From Paenibacillus turicensis (GTDB taxonomy: Bacteria > Bacillota > Bacilli > Paenibacillales > Paenibacillaceae), in NCBI RefSeq assembly GCF_017873435.1, contig NZ_JAGGKG010000003.1, positions 248,001 to 312,000 of the forward strand: a stretch of DNA of 64,000 nt. Direction: 5' to 3'. Below the pieces are notes generated by a model. That model was not told the DNA's origin and made no database searches. It was given only the letters and a program-made list of their open reading frames with translations. Positions 24,311-33,555 of this stretch are shown here, piece after piece. Each line of letters opens with the position of its first letter. Positions within the stretch are counted from its first letter, which is position 1. Position numbers and translations under genes: made by a program.

Positions 24311-25795
24311 TTAAAAAATGGGATCTGCTTCAATAATGACTTTGACTTGTTGAACAGAGCGATCCTCAGGACCTTTTACAGGTAAGCCAACCTCAACATG
24401 ATCTACAATATAGTCGATATTGTCTTGAGAAATAACTTCCCCTGGCAACAAGATCGGAATTCCAGGTGGGTATACATAAATAAACTCTGCAATAATTCGA
24501 CCTGCTGACTCCTTAAAAGGAACAACTTCGGTATCCGCATAAAATGCATCACGAGGGATGAGGGATAAGAGCGGAATTTCAGGTACTTTTACAATCAATT
24601 CATTTGCATTATTTTCAACATAAAATGTTTTGGACAAGTCACGTAGTGCTTTTAACAAGAAATCAACAGAATCCTGTGTATCTCCAAAAGTTACAAGACA
24701 CAAGATGTTGTACATGTCACTAAGCTCAACCTCGATATTGTAGTGCTCTCTGAGCCAGTTTTCTGCCTCATAGCCAGTAATGCCAAGATGGCGGACATGA
24801 GTCGTCACTTTCGTAGGATCAAAATCATACGTCGCTTCTCCGCCTAAAATTTCTTTGCCAAAGCAATACAAGCCTTCGATTTGGTTAATTTGATAACGTG
24901 CATAGTGAGCAAGCTCAATCGCTTTTCCAATTAACTCGCGACCGTTCAGCGCAAGGTTTCTTCTTGATGTATCTAACGAAGCAAGCAATGGATAAGAGGT
25001 AGAAGTTGTTGTAAGCATACTTAAAATCGTTTGCACACGTTGTGGGTTAACAAAGCCATTTTTAGTATTTACATTTAACACTGAGCTTTGCGTCATAGAG
25101 CCACCAAGCTTATGCACACTTGTTGCAGCCATATCTGCCCCTGCTTGCATCGCAGACATAGGCAAATCTTCATGGAAATGAATATGCACACCATGTGCTT
25201 CATCTACAAGCACAGGCACACCAAACTCGTGAGCTAATTCAACAAGCTCAGCTAAGTTAGCGCAAACACCAAAATAGGTTGGATTTATAACTAAAACCGC
25301 TTTTGCATCGGGATGTTTTTTCAACGCTCTGCTAACGGAAAAAGTAGTAATTCCATGATCAATCCCAATGGTCTCATCTTGAGAAGGAGAGACGAAAATT
25401 GGTTTTGCTCCTGAAAATATAATGGCAGACATGATGGATTTATGAATATTCCTTGGGATGATAATTTTGTCCCCTGGTGAACAAACGGACATAATCATCG
25501 TCATAATGGCACTACTCGTACCTTGCACAGAAAAATAAGTATAATCAGCACCAAATGCATCTGCAGCCAATTGCTGTGCTTCCAATATTACTTTATTAGG
25601 CTGGTGCAAATCATCCAAAGGTGCAATGTTAATGAGATCGATTGATAAGGCGTTATCGCCAATAAATGCTCGAAATTCTTCATCAGTTCCTTGTCCCTTC
25701 TTATGACCGGGAATGTGGAACTGAACGGGATTGCCGGCCGCATGCTGTTTGAGGGCTGTAAATAGCGGCGTGCGTTTGTGGTCCATAATGGCCAT
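24311..25795 (-). CDS. speA: Arginine decarboxylase, Orn/Lys/Arg decarboxylase class I (PLP)
   Basis: 494 residues, matching Firmicute SpeA (about 490). Near the N-terminus is QFHIPGHKKGQG, in the middle INPTYFGVCANL and VLVDEAHGVHIHF (Asp and His of the PLP site), and the cofactor lysine lies in AATSVHKLGGSMTQ. The C-terminal domain has YPPGIPILLPGE. It makes agmatine for polyamines. Lysine or ornithine as substrate cannot be fully excluded, as this family also includes lysine decarboxylases. Several start codons lie close together; GAGAGG favours the one used. Monocistronic. Confidence 0.9.
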   Translation of the reverse strand: MAIMDHKRTPLFTALKQHAAGNPVQFHIPGHKKGQGTDEEFRAFIGDNALSIDLINIAPLDDLHQPNKVILEAQQLAADAFGADYTYFSVQGTSSAIMTMIMSVCSPGDKIIIPRNIHKSIMSAIIFSGAKPIFVSPSQDETIGIDHGITTFSVSRALKKHPDAKAVLVINPTYFGVCANLAELVELAHEFGVPVLVDEAHGVHIHFHEDLPMSAMQAGADMAATSVHKLGGSMTQSSVLNVNTKNGFVNPQRVQTILSMLTTTSTSYPLLASLDTSRRNLALNGRELIGKAIELAHYARYQINQIEGLYCFGKEILGGEATYDFDPTKVTTHVRHLGITGYEAENWLREHYNIEVELSDMYNILCLVTFGDTQDSVDFLLKALRDLSKTFYVENNANELIVKVPEIPLLSLIPRDAFYADTEVVPFKESAGRIIAEFIYVYPPGIPILLPGEVISQDNIDYIVDHVEVGLPVKGPEDRSVQQVKVIIEADPIF

Positions 25796-26038
25796 CCCTA
25801 CCTCTCTTGATATTATTTTTAAACAAGGTTGAGTATAGCAAATTAGTGCAGGATTGCAAGCAAAGGTTTTTGTGAGCTCCTATATTTTATAGGCTTGCCT
25901 AGGTTACAATGAATTATTGATTGCTTTAATACCAGTAAAACCAACATTTAGCTAATCCATTTTATAAAAATGATATTTGTGAATCATACTTGGGTAAGCT
26001 AACATTAACCGTCAATGTTGTGTAGGGAGGAAATAGCT

Positions 26039-27310
26039 ATGAAACTTACATCCAGATTGTCTGGAACTCGCAAATTAATTACACCCACCTTTTTATGCTT
26101 ATGGCTAATTATGTTTTTGGTGGAGTTTGTTAAAGGTTCCTTAATTGTAGTGATATTACCTGTGTATATGGGAAGTGTGCTCCAATTAAGCACGTTTGCG
26201 ATTGGTTTATCTTTTTCTTTGCAATATATCGGGGACAACGTCTTTCGGAGCCCTGCGGGATGGCTAATTGAACGAATTGGATTTCGAATTACGATGGTCG
26301 TTGGACTGATCGTTACTTTTCTAGCTGTTGCCCTAATCGCATTTACCTCTTCTGTTGGGTTTATTGTGCTTGGTTGTGCGTTACTTGGCGTAGGGACTGC
26401 ACCGTTATGGCCATGTGTGATGATGGGGATTACATCTGTAACAAAATCCAACAATAATTTTGGAACGGCGATGGGCATTATTCAAATGTCCACTTTAGGG
26501 GGCACAGGTGCAGGACCTGTTGTAATGAACTTTTTTCCACAAGGCTCGTATCATATCGTTTTTTGGATATTGTTAATCTGCCTTGCTTTAAACATTGTGG
26601 TTGCTTTTTTCCTTCCAGGGAGGAAGCAAGAGATTCATGTATTATCTAATCAATCAGCTACTCGTACAGAAGGTAATGGGAAGCGGGGAATTTTAGGAGC
26701 TTGGTCAAGATTAAAGGGCACCATAAAGCATATTAGACAACATTTAGACGTACATCCGTTGTTGTATCCTGCCTTATTTTTGCAGTCGTTTGCGATAGGC
26801 TTACTTACACCCGTGATTACCTTGTATATTTTAAATGTATTAAAAATGTCCTCTCAAGCTTATAGTGCTTTACTTGTCGTTGGGGGTGCTGTAACGGTAT
26901 TAGGTCTAATTCCTGTTGGCAAGCTGTCTGATCGATTTGGAACAAAGTGGTTTTTGCATATCGGTTTTGCTTTATCCGCGTTTGCAGTGGGGTTATTTGC
27001 AATGACAAGGTCTATTCCAACAGTGTGGTTAGCTGTGCTCTTAATCGGGGTTAGTTACGCCTGTATTTTACCAACATGGGACACGATGATTTCCCACACC
27101 CTACCAGAAAGCGAGAAAGGCACTGTATGGGGCTTCTTCCTCACTATTCAAGGTTCAGGTATGGTTGCTGGTCCGATTGTCTCAGGCAAGCTCTGGGACG
27201 TACTAGGACCGTCCTCGCCATTTCTAGGTAGTGCGATAGTAATGGCAATTCTATTTGTTATTCATATCATATTAGCCAGACATCAGGCACCTGTAAAGGT
27301 CCCAGCATAA
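26039..27310 (+). CDS. MFS transporter
   Basis: 423 residues with 12 predicted membrane helices and a central cytoplasmic loop (about 190-245). MFS signatures include NVFRSPAGWLIERIGFRITM (loop 2-3) and IPVGKLSDRFGTKWFLH (loop 8-9). The ATG at 26039 sits behind GGGAGG; the upstream in-frame ATG at 26015 has no RBS. It is most like efflux-type MFS proteins (YdhC/YfmO-like), but substrate is unknown. It stands alone between speA and yktB. Confidence 0.85.
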   Translation: MKLTSRLSGTRKLITPTFLCLWLIMFLVEFVKGSLIVVILPVYMGSVLQLSTFAIGLSFSLQYIGDNVFRSPAGWLIERIGFRITMVVGLIVTFLAVALIAFTSSVGFIVLGCALLGVGTAPLWPCVMMGITSVTKSNNNFGTAMGIIQMSTLGGTGAGPVVMNFFPQGSYHIVFWILLICLALNIVVAFFLPGRKQEIHVLSNQSATRTEGNGKRGILGAWSRLKGTIKHIRQHLDVHPLLYPALFLQSFAIGLLTPVITLYILNVLKMSSQAYSALLVVGGAVTVLGLIPVGKLSDRFGTKWFLHIGFALSAFAVGLFAMTRSIPTVWLAVLLIGVSYACILPTWDTMISHTLPESEKGTVWGFFLTIQGSGMVAGPIVSGKLWDVLGPSSPFLGSAIVMAILFVIHIILARHQAPVKVPA

Positions 27311-27332
27311 TCTGGTTCAATTATTATAAAAA

Positions 27333-27956
27333 TTAAAATGATCCTTTATACAACGGAAGTAAAGTTTGGAATGTCTGCTCAATCGTTTGAATGAGCGCTT
27401 CAGGCTGTTGTAGTAAAGGGTCATTTTTTTCAATCCTTAAACCACAAATCCCTTCTGCTTTTTTGACCGTTTTAATTTTTTGACTCATTTGTTGTAAAGT
27501 TTCCTTCGTACACTCCTGATGTAGAGTTCCTTCTGGACTCATATGATCAAGCGACCAATAAAAATTAGTAGGGATATTTTTTATTAATTTATTGCTGTTT
27601 TTTTCTAAGTAATTTGCAAAATTTAGTTTATTTGGGCTTTCATAAATAACAGCAACAATAATAAATAAATGACTTTCAAATAGACCTACCTCAAAATGAG
27701 GCAACGCTTTATACCCACGCTTATTTGGTCCCCATGCAATCCAAGTATCTTTAGGTGGGTTTACTTTTCTGCGAGCATGTTTTGCAACATGAGGGTACAT
27801 TTCTTCATTACAAATAATCGATAGAAATGGTGTCATCAGCTCTCCAAGCTGTATTAATTTGGGACGAATATGAGTAATTATCGCCTCCATTCTACCCTCT
27901 AGTCCTGGTGTAGTTAAGCTAGCAAAATCCTGCTGAGTAAAGCCGTTAAATCCCAT
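27333..27956 (-). CDS. yktB: DUF1054 family protein (YktB-like)
   Basis: 207 residues, the length of B. subtilis YktB. It begins MGFNGFTQQDFASLTTPGLEGRM and contains KVNPPKDTWIAWGPNKRGYKALPHFEVGLF, the conserved DUF1054 block, ending in ALIQTIEQTFQTLLPLYKGSF. Function is unknown. The start is chosen at MGFNGF because GGAGG is directly upstream in the gene's direction; an upstream start would add an unrelated stretch. Confidence 0.88.
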   Translation of the reverse strand: MGFNGFTQQDFASLTTPGLEGRMEAIITHIRPKLIQLGELMTPFLSIICNEEMYPHVAKHARRKVNPPKDTWIAWGPNKRGYKALPHFEVGLFESHLFIIVAVIYESPNKLNFANYLEKNSNKLIKNIPTNFYWSLDHMSPEGTLHQECTKETLQQMSQKIKTVKKAEGICGLRIEKNDPLLQQPEALIQTIEQTFQTLLPLYKGSF

Positions 27957-28180
27957 ATATTTTTCCTCCTGGCAGTCCAAATCTTTTATGGGGCAAGTAT
28001 ACCACACTTCATATTAGGTTTTTTTTAGCTCTAATGAAGAGTTAATGAAAAATAATTCATCTTGTCTTGATGATATCCAATCAATAAATACATTTTTGCA
28101 TCATAAGATGAAGTATAGCCTTTACATCATAATGATTAAGGAAGTGATAGTTAGCTGTAGGGCGTAAGGGAGGGAATGCG

Positions 28181-28726
28181 GTGAATAAAAGTGATGAGGT
28201 AGAATACTGCAATTTAGACCTTCGATTCAACCGCCGGCATATTAGACAAATAATTACAGAGCTAATCCAAGATGGTTACTCCTTATACTGGAGTGAAAGT
28301 GATTCTAAGTTTATTCTTTCTGTTCGTACAGGACGAAAATTAACAAAGCTGTGCTTTGAAGCTGTAGGATCAGGATATAAACTAGAGGGCAATTATGTCA
28401 TCAGAGATGTCAAGCTGGCTGAGTGGTTTGAGAAACTAATTGAAGAATTTAAAGGTCATGCAGTTGTAAAAAGAACAAAAAATAGTCATACTATGGTTCA
28501 AAATATTATATTTGGTCAAAAGGAACCACTCCTAGATGCTAAAAGATTAGAGGAGCTAATGTCATCCCAAGCGGCTGAGCAACAACTAGAACAACTTGAA
28601 CAAGCGCTTAATTTAGAATTAGATTTATTAAATGCCTTGCTAGAGAAAGGCGATCATGAGGCAATAGAAGCTTGTAAAGAGCGACTCCAACGTATTAGAA
28701 GACAATTAATGATGCTGGAATGGTAA
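28181..28726 (+). CDS. Conserved-looking protein of unknown function with C-terminal coiled coil
   Basis: 181 residues from a GTG start behind AAGGGAGGG. The N-terminal half is mixed alpha/beta (NRRHIRQIITELIQDGYSLYWSESDSKFILSV), the C-terminal part is a helical, Gln/Leu/Glu-rich coiled coil (about 125-178). No known family is recognised. It reads as a cytoplasmic protein, perhaps oligomeric. It is followed by gnd but separated by a hairpin near 28790. Confidence 0.65.
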   Translation: MNKSDEVEYCNLDLRFNRRHIRQIITELIQDGYSLYWSESDSKFILSVRTGRKLTKLCFEAVGSGYKLEGNYVIRDVKLAEWFEKLIEEFKGHAVVKRTKNSHTMVQNIIFGQKEPLLDAKRLEELMSSQAAEQQLEQLEQALNLELDLLNALLEKGDHEAIEACKERLQRIRRQLMMLEW

Positions 28727-28878
28727 AAATAGAAAGGGTATATTGTGAAGTATATCATTGTTGAAAATGAAAACTTTATAAATGTTAGATGAACCTCTCG
28801 CTAGGGGGGTTCACTTCTGCATGTAAAAGCGTTAAAATGATATCATCAAAAAAATATAGGAAGCAAAGGATGGAGACC

Positions 28879-30288
28879 ATGTCTAAACAACAAATTGGTG
28901 TTATTGGCCTTGCCGTTATGGGTAAAAATTTGGCCTTGAATATTGAGAGCAGGGGCTTCACCGTGTCTGTATTTAACCGTTCCCCTCAAAAAACGCACGA
29001 TATGCTTGCGAATGAGGCACAAGGTAAAAATGTAGTTGGCACGTTTTCAGTTGAAGAGTTTGTACAGTCTTTAGAAACACCTCGTAAAATTTTAATCATG
29101 GTACAAGCTGGAACAGCAACAGATGCAACTATTGAGTCGTTGCTTCCATATTTAGATCAAGGCGATATTATTATTGATGGTGGTAATGCATATTTCCCTG
29201 ATACTCAGCGCCGCAGTAAAGATTTAGAAGCAAAAGGCTTCCGCTTTATCGGTACAGGAGTATCTGGTGGTGAAGAAGGAGCGCTTAATGGGCCCGCAAT
29301 TATGCCTGGCGGACAAGAAAGTGCTTATAAATTAGTTGAACCAATTTTAACTGCAATTTCCGCAAAAGTTAATGGTGATCCATGTTGTACATATATTGGC
29401 CCAGATGGCGCCGGTCACTATGTGAAGATGGTGCACAATGGGATTGAATATGGCGATATGCAGCTTATTGGTGAAGCGTATCATTTGCTTAAAGATGTGC
29501 TTGGCTTAGATGCTAAAGAGTTCCATGAAATTTTCTCTGAGTGGAATAAAGGCGAGCTTGACAGCTACCTCATCGAAATTACAGCAGATATTTTCTCCCA
29601 ATACGATGAAGAAACTGGTAAACCTATGGTGGACGTTATTCTTGATGCTGCGGGTCAAAAGGGAACCGGAAAATGGACAAGTCAAAGCGCACTTGATCTA
29701 GGTGTTCCTCTTTCCATGATTACCGAATCTGTATTCTCCCGTTTCTTGTCTGCAATGAAGGAAGAGCGTGTTGCGGCAAGCAAAATTTTAAGTGGGCCTG
29801 CTAAGTCTGAATTTAAAGGCGACAAAGCAGAATTTATCGAAAATGTACGTAAAGCATTGTTTGCAAGTAAAATTGTTTCTTATGCTCAAGGTTTTGCACA
29901 AATGCGTGCTGCTTCCGACGAATACGGTTGGGATTTGAAATACGGAAACATTGCAATGATTTTCCGTGGTGGTTGTATTATTCGTTCGCAATTCCTTCAA
30001 AATATTAAGGATGCATACGATCGTGATGCAGCACTTAAAAACTTGTTGCTTGATCCATATTTCAATAATGTAGTTACGACTTACCAAGATGCATGGCGTA
30101 AAGTTGTTGCGACTGCCGTTGAAAATGGTATTCCTGTTCCTGGTTTCTCCAGTGCGTTGTCCTACTATGACAGCTACCGTACTGAGCGTTTACCTGCGAA
30201 TCTATTGCAAGCACAACGTGATTACTTTGGTGCTCATACCTTTAAACGTGTGGATAAAGAAGGCGTATTCCATCATCAATGGTTCTAA
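28879..30288 (+). CDS. gndA: 6-phosphogluconate dehydrogenase, NADP-dependent, decarboxylating
   Basis: 469 residues, the normal length. The Rossmann motif [26 protein letters not shown] is at the N-terminus, with [21 protein letters not shown], the substrate/catalytic region [23 protein letters not shown] (Lys), and the C-terminal [19 protein letters not shown]. It oxidises 6-phosphogluconate to ribulose-5-phosphate in the pentose phosphate pathway. The start at 28879 follows AAAGGATGGAG; the longer upstream frame lacks an RBS. Confidence 0.96.
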   Translation: MSKQQIGVIGLAVMGKNLALNIESRGFTVSVFNRSPQKTHDMLANEAQGKNVVGTFSVEEFVQSLETPRKILIMVQAGTATDATIESLLPYLDQGDIIIDGGNAYFPDTQRRSKDLEAKGFRFIGTGVSGGEEGALNGPAIMPGGQESAYKLVEPILTAISAKVNGDPCCTYIGPDGAGHYVKMVHNGIEYGDMQLIGEAYHLLKDVLGLDAKEFHEIFSEWNKGELDSYLIEITADIFSQYDEETGKPMVDVILDAAGQKGTGKWTSQSALDLGVPLSMITESVFSRFLSAMKEERVAASKILSGPAKSEFKGDKAEFIENVRKALFASKIVSYAQGFAQMRAASDEYGWDLKYGNIAMIFRGGCIIRSQFLQNIKDAYDRDAALKNLLLDPYFNNVVTTYQDAWRKVVATAVENGIPVPGFSSALSYYDSYRTERLPANLLQAQRDYFGAHTFKRVDKEGVFHHQWF

Positions 30289-30323
30289 GCAAAGCATGGA
30301 ATGTTGAGCTTACTGCTATACCA

Positions 30324-30356
30324 AGAGAGAGCTAACAATTAGCTCTCTCTTCTTTT
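30324..30356 (+). terminator. Terminator of gnd
   Basis: AGAGAGAGCTA / TAGCTCTCTCT stem with a short loop and TCTTTT tail. Confidence 0.85.
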
Positions 30357-30493
30357 AATTTCATAATATAAAACTTTAGTTTCTTGTGTAGTAGAGTAAC
30401 TTAGCCGCTTATGTTATGATAATAAAAAGTTATTTAATGCGTTACAGCGGTTAATCGCTAATAAGAATGACACAGATAAAAGGGGATATGTGC

Positions 30494-31789
30494 ATGGACG
30501 TAATCGTGAAGCCTGTTGGTGAGCTTAAGGGAGAGTTTGGTGCTCTTTCTTCTAAAAATTATACAACGAGATATTTACTTGTAGCCGCGCTGGCAGAAGG
30601 GACGAGTACAGTATATTACCCTGCCCATAGCGAGGATAGCGATGCTATGCGTCGTTGCATTGTTGATTTAGGTGCTGTCATTGAAGAGGATGATGAAAAG
30701 ATCGTAATTACAGGCTTTGGACGTAATCCTAAGCAGAATCAGGAGCTAAATGTTGGTAATGCAGGTGCAGTTTTGCGGTTTTTAATGGCAATTGCTGCAT
30801 TGGGAGAGAATATTCATTTTGTAAATACGTATCCAGATTCTTTAGGCAAACGTCCACATGATGATTTAATTGTTGCATTAGAGCAGTTAGGTGCCAAGGT
30901 TACACATCAAAATGGTAGATTGCCGATTACGATTGAAGGAAACAAGCCACAAGGTGGAAAAATCACTGTCTCTGGAGAAGTAAGCTCACAATATTTAAGT
31001 GCGCTGTTATTCCTAACACCTCTTCTACCTGAGGACAGCGAAATTGAAGTGACAGGTGATTTGAAATCAAAGGTTGTTATTGGACAAACATTAGAGGTGC
31101 TTGAGCAAGCAGGTATCATTATTCATGCTACAAAGGATTATACAACATTCCATGTACCTGGTCGCCAGTCTTATGAGGCTAGAACTTATACGGTACAAGG
31201 GGATTACCCAGGTTCAGCGGCTATTTTAGCTGCAGCAGCGGTGACTAAATCCAACGTTAAGGTTCATCGATTAATGGAACGAAGCAAGCAAGGAGAGCGT
31301 GCGATTGTAGACGTATTACAAATGATGGACGTCCCACTAAAACATGAAAATGGGGTCGTACATGTTCAAGGAAATGGGAGACTTCGTCCTGTTGAGTTTG
31401 ACGGAGATGCAGCAACAGATGCGGTATTAGCGATGGTAGCGGCTGCGGTATATGCGCAGGGGAGTTCAAGATTTTATAACGTAGAAAATTTACGATATAA
31501 GGAATGTGATCGCATTACAGATTATCTAAACGAGCTACGTAAAGCAGGCGCAAATGTAGAAGAAAAACAATCCGAAATTATTGTGCATGGTAGACCAGAT
31601 GGGATTGAAGGTGGCGTTGAAATTGATGCACACTATGATCACCGGGTGATTATGGCGTTAACTGTTGTTGGCTTGCGAGCAAGACAACCTATCGTTATAA
31701 AAGATGCTCACCATGTCGCTAAATCTTATCCGCAGTTTTTTGATCATATGCGTTCGCTTGGTGCAATCATCGAGGAGTATAATAATTAA
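30494..31789 (+). CDS. aroA: EPSP synthase (3-phosphoshikimate 1-carboxyvinyltransferase), atypical class
   Basis: 431 residues, an EPSP synthase of the shikimate pathway joining shikimate-3-phosphate and PEP. The N-terminal catalytic Lys is in ALSSKNYTTRYLLVAALAEG rather than the usual GDKSISHR; the PEP loop is NVGNAGAVLRFLMA instead of GNAGTAMR or GNSGTTIR; VSSQYLSALLF (for SSQFLSALL) and ENLRYKECDRI plus DHRVIMAL (for DHRMAM) are conserved. It belongs to a divergent EPSPS group. The ATG at 30494 follows AAAAGGGG by eight bases. No other shikimate gene is adjacent. Confidence 0.9.
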   Translation: MDVIVKPVGELKGEFGALSSKNYTTRYLLVAALAEGTSTVYYPAHSEDSDAMRRCIVDLGAVIEEDDEKIVITGFGRNPKQNQELNVGNAGAVLRFLMAIAALGENIHFVNTYPDSLGKRPHDDLIVALEQLGAKVTHQNGRLPITIEGNKPQGGKITVSGEVSSQYLSALLFLTPLLPEDSEIEVTGDLKSKVVIGQTLEVLEQAGIIIHATKDYTTFHVPGRQSYEARTYTVQGDYPGSAAILAAAAVTKSNVKVHRLMERSKQGERAIVDVLQMMDVPLKHENGVVHVQGNGRLRPVEFDGDAATDAVLAMVAAAVYAQGSSRFYNVENLRYKECDRITDYLNELRKAGANVEEKQSEIIVHGRPDGIEGGVEIDAHYDHRVIMALTVVGLRARQPIVIKDAHHVAKSYPQFFDHMRSLGAIIEEYNN

Positions 31790-31874
31790 GATTCAACATT
31801 TAGATTCAGTGAGTGATAAGTAGTAATTATGGAAAAAGTAATACGAGTTGATCACTATAGCGGAGGTGTGAGAA

Positions 31875-32303
31875 ATGGCTTTTGAAAATCCTACACGAGA
31901 ACAAATTAAAACCATTTTACAAAATGCAGGGAATATAGCTGTGGTGGGCTTGTCGGATAAAACCGATCGAACATCTTATATGGTTGCAGGTGCCTTAAAG
32001 CAAAATGGATATCGGATTATCCCAGTAAATCCAGCGGTTGAAGGTGAAATTTTAGGTGAGCAAGTGTATGCTACATTAACTGATATCAAAGAGCCTATCG
32101 ATATCGTCAATGTATTTCGTCGCAGTGAATTCACACCCGAGATCGCCAGGGAAGCAGTAGCCGTCAACGCTAAAGTTTTGTGGCTTCAACAAGGAATTAT
32201 TAATGAAGAAGCTGCACAAATTGCTGCTGAGGGTGGACTTACCGTCATTATGGATCGCTGTATCAAGGTAGAGGATAGCCTACTTATCGGTCCTCGAAAG
32301 TAA
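31875..32303 (+). CDS. CoA-binding domain protein (YccU-like)
   Basis: 142 residues forming one Rossmann-like CoA-binding domain: NIAVVGLSDKTDRTSYMVAGALKQNGYRIIPVNPAVEGEILGEQVYATL is the nucleotide-binding half, and VLWLQQGIINEEAAQIAAEGGLTVIMDRCIKVE the conserved second half. Related to the CoA-binding part of succinyl-CoA ligases; a role is unproven. The RBS is GGAGGTGTGA. A terminator follows. Confidence 0.87.
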   Translation: MAFENPTREQIKTILQNAGNIAVVGLSDKTDRTSYMVAGALKQNGYRIIPVNPAVEGEILGEQVYATLTDIKEPIDIVNVFRRSEFTPEIAREAVAVNAKVLWLQQGIINEEAAQIAAEGGLTVIMDRCIKVEDSLLIGPRK

Positions 32304-32338
32304 ATCGTATAAAATAGGCTAAAGTAAGTTAAATAGGG

Positions 32339-32391
32339 GAGAGACGTAAAGAGATAAAAAAGACTTTTTACGTCTCTTTTTAATTTGCTTT
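32339..32391 (+). terminator. Terminator of the CoA-binding protein gene
   Basis: AGAGACGTAAA and TTTACGTCTCT arms with T-rich tail. Confidence 0.85.
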
Positions 32392-32454
32392 GGTGTACTG
32401 AAATTTAGTTTAATACAATTAAATCAGCAACAAAGCGAAAAATAATGTTATTAA

Positions 32455-32496
32455 TTCGTGCGATTTATTGCGTTTTTCGTGCAATTTGCATATGAT
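32455..32496 (+). promoter_or_regulatory. relB promoter with two direct repeats
   Basis: TTGCGT (32468-32473) and TATGAT (32491-32496) are 17 bases apart. TTCGTGCGATTT (32455-32466) and TTCGTGCAATTT (32476-32487) repeat at 21 bases, two helical turns, one upstream of the -35 and the other in the spacer: a likely antitoxin operator. Confidence 0.55.
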
Positions 32497-32529
32497 ATAA
32501 GTAGAAAAATAAGAAAGGAGTACATTTTT

Positions 32530-32811
32530 ATGGCTGGTAATACCACAAATATTAGCATTCGAATGGATGCAGAACTTAAGACACAGGCAGATGCTCTTTT
32601 TGCAGAGCTGGGCATGAATATTTCAACAGCATTTAACATTTTTGTTCGTCAATCTCTCCGTGAGGGCGGACTTCCCTTTGACGTAACACTAAATAAACCA
32701 ACAAAGGAAACCATCGCTGCAATGCTTGAAGCAGAAAGGATTGCAAAGGATCCCAATGTTAAGGGGTATACTGACTTAAATCAGCTTTTTGCAGACCTGA
32801 AGAATGATTAA
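32530..32811 (+). CDS. RelB/DinJ family antitoxin
   Basis: 93 residues. A ribbon-helix-helix N-terminus (NISIRMDAELKTQADALFAELGMNISTAFNIFVRQSLREGGLPF) is the RelB/DinJ hallmark; the C-terminal tail (AERIAKDPNVKGYTDLNQLFADLKND) binds the toxin. It should repress its own promoter. AAAGGAG precedes the ATG. It overlaps the yafQ gene by eight bases, the usual coupling. The antitoxin is intact whereas the toxin is broken. Confidence 0.92.
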   Translation: MAGNTTNISIRMDAELKTQADALFAELGMNISTAFNIFVRQSLREGGLPFDVTLNKPTKETIAAMLEAERIAKDPNVKGYTDLNQLFADLKND

Positions 32812-33087
32812 GTATAAAGTTAAAGCAACTACTCAATTTAAAAAAGACTACAAGCTTGCAATCAAGCGCGGACTAAAGATTGACCTTTTAGAACAGATTG
32901 TAGAGAAACTTGCCAGTGGTGTTTCCTTACCCGAAAAGAATAAGGACCATGCTCTTACAGGTAATTGGAGAGACACCGCGAATGCCACATACTTCCTGAT
33001 TGGTTACTTGTTTATCGTATTGAGGATGACGTTTTAATTTTGACCTTGGCTCGAACTGGTACACATAGTGATCTATTTGGAAAGTAA
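32804..33087 (+). pseudogene. yafQ: YafQ-type mRNA interferase toxin, frameshifted
   Basis: The first 57 codons read a normal YafQ: KYKVKATTQFKKDYKLAIKR, then LPEKNKDHALTGNWRDT. A missing base in the C run at 32975-32977 then shifts the frame and ends it at 33037. In the other frame the proper ending is intact: RECHILPDWLLVYRIEDDVL and ILTLARTGTHSDLFGK to TAA at 33085-33087. The catalytic residues of YafQ/RelE lie in this lost part (His of ECHI and the final TGTHSDLF). One base restores the gene, so it is either a recent mutation or a sequencing error. Confidence 0.85.
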
Positions 33088-33088
33088 G

Positions 33089-33122
33089 CAATGCCGTTGG
33101 GGGCCTCATACGGCATTGTTTT
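33089..33122 (+). terminator. Terminator of the toxin-antitoxin operon
   Basis: CAATGCCGT / ACGGCATTG stem, 12-base loop, then TTTTA. Confidence 0.85.
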
Positions 33123-33555
33123 ATCTATCAAACTGTATTTTGCACTTATCTCCGTGAATATAATTACTTTAATTAGATACTTCCTCTCGTGCACTGTCTT
33201 GTGGGAAAGTCTTGTAAAATGTTGTCTTATTTTTAGGCTCAACTTAGAGATTAGTGGTTGACGGGAAGTTAGCAACCACTAATTTTGGTTTTTAGCTATT
33301 TTTTCACATTATTTTTCAAAGAGAATAATACATATAAATATTCAAAATAATACAAATGAATAGAATTAAATGGTTTAATTGAAAATGCTAATCATGAATT
33401 ACCTAACAAATCAAGTTATAATTTTTCTTTTTTCCTTTGACAAATTTATAAGGCTAGGCTTACCATATTAGACAGAGAAGAGCCTAATGCGAGTATATAA
33501 AATTAAATAAAGCATTAGGAAGCATAACTTTATATAGACAATAGGGGGTCACAGC
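33123..33555. promoter_or_regulatory. Gene-free spacer before ptsI with an orphan terminator
   Basis: No gene is seen in about 430 bases. TTAGTGGTTG / CAACCACTAA (33251-33282) with a T tail is a good terminator with no gene in front of it, so an unrecognised short RNA from 33123-33250 is conceivable. A likely ptsI promoter is TTGACA (33437-33442) with TACCAT 18 bases on. The rest is AT-rich without recognisable structure. Confidence 0.45.

Noticed and set aside
26005-26478. 157-codon minus-strand ORF inside the MFS gene
   Set aside because: Mirror frame of membrane helices; no RBS, no family.
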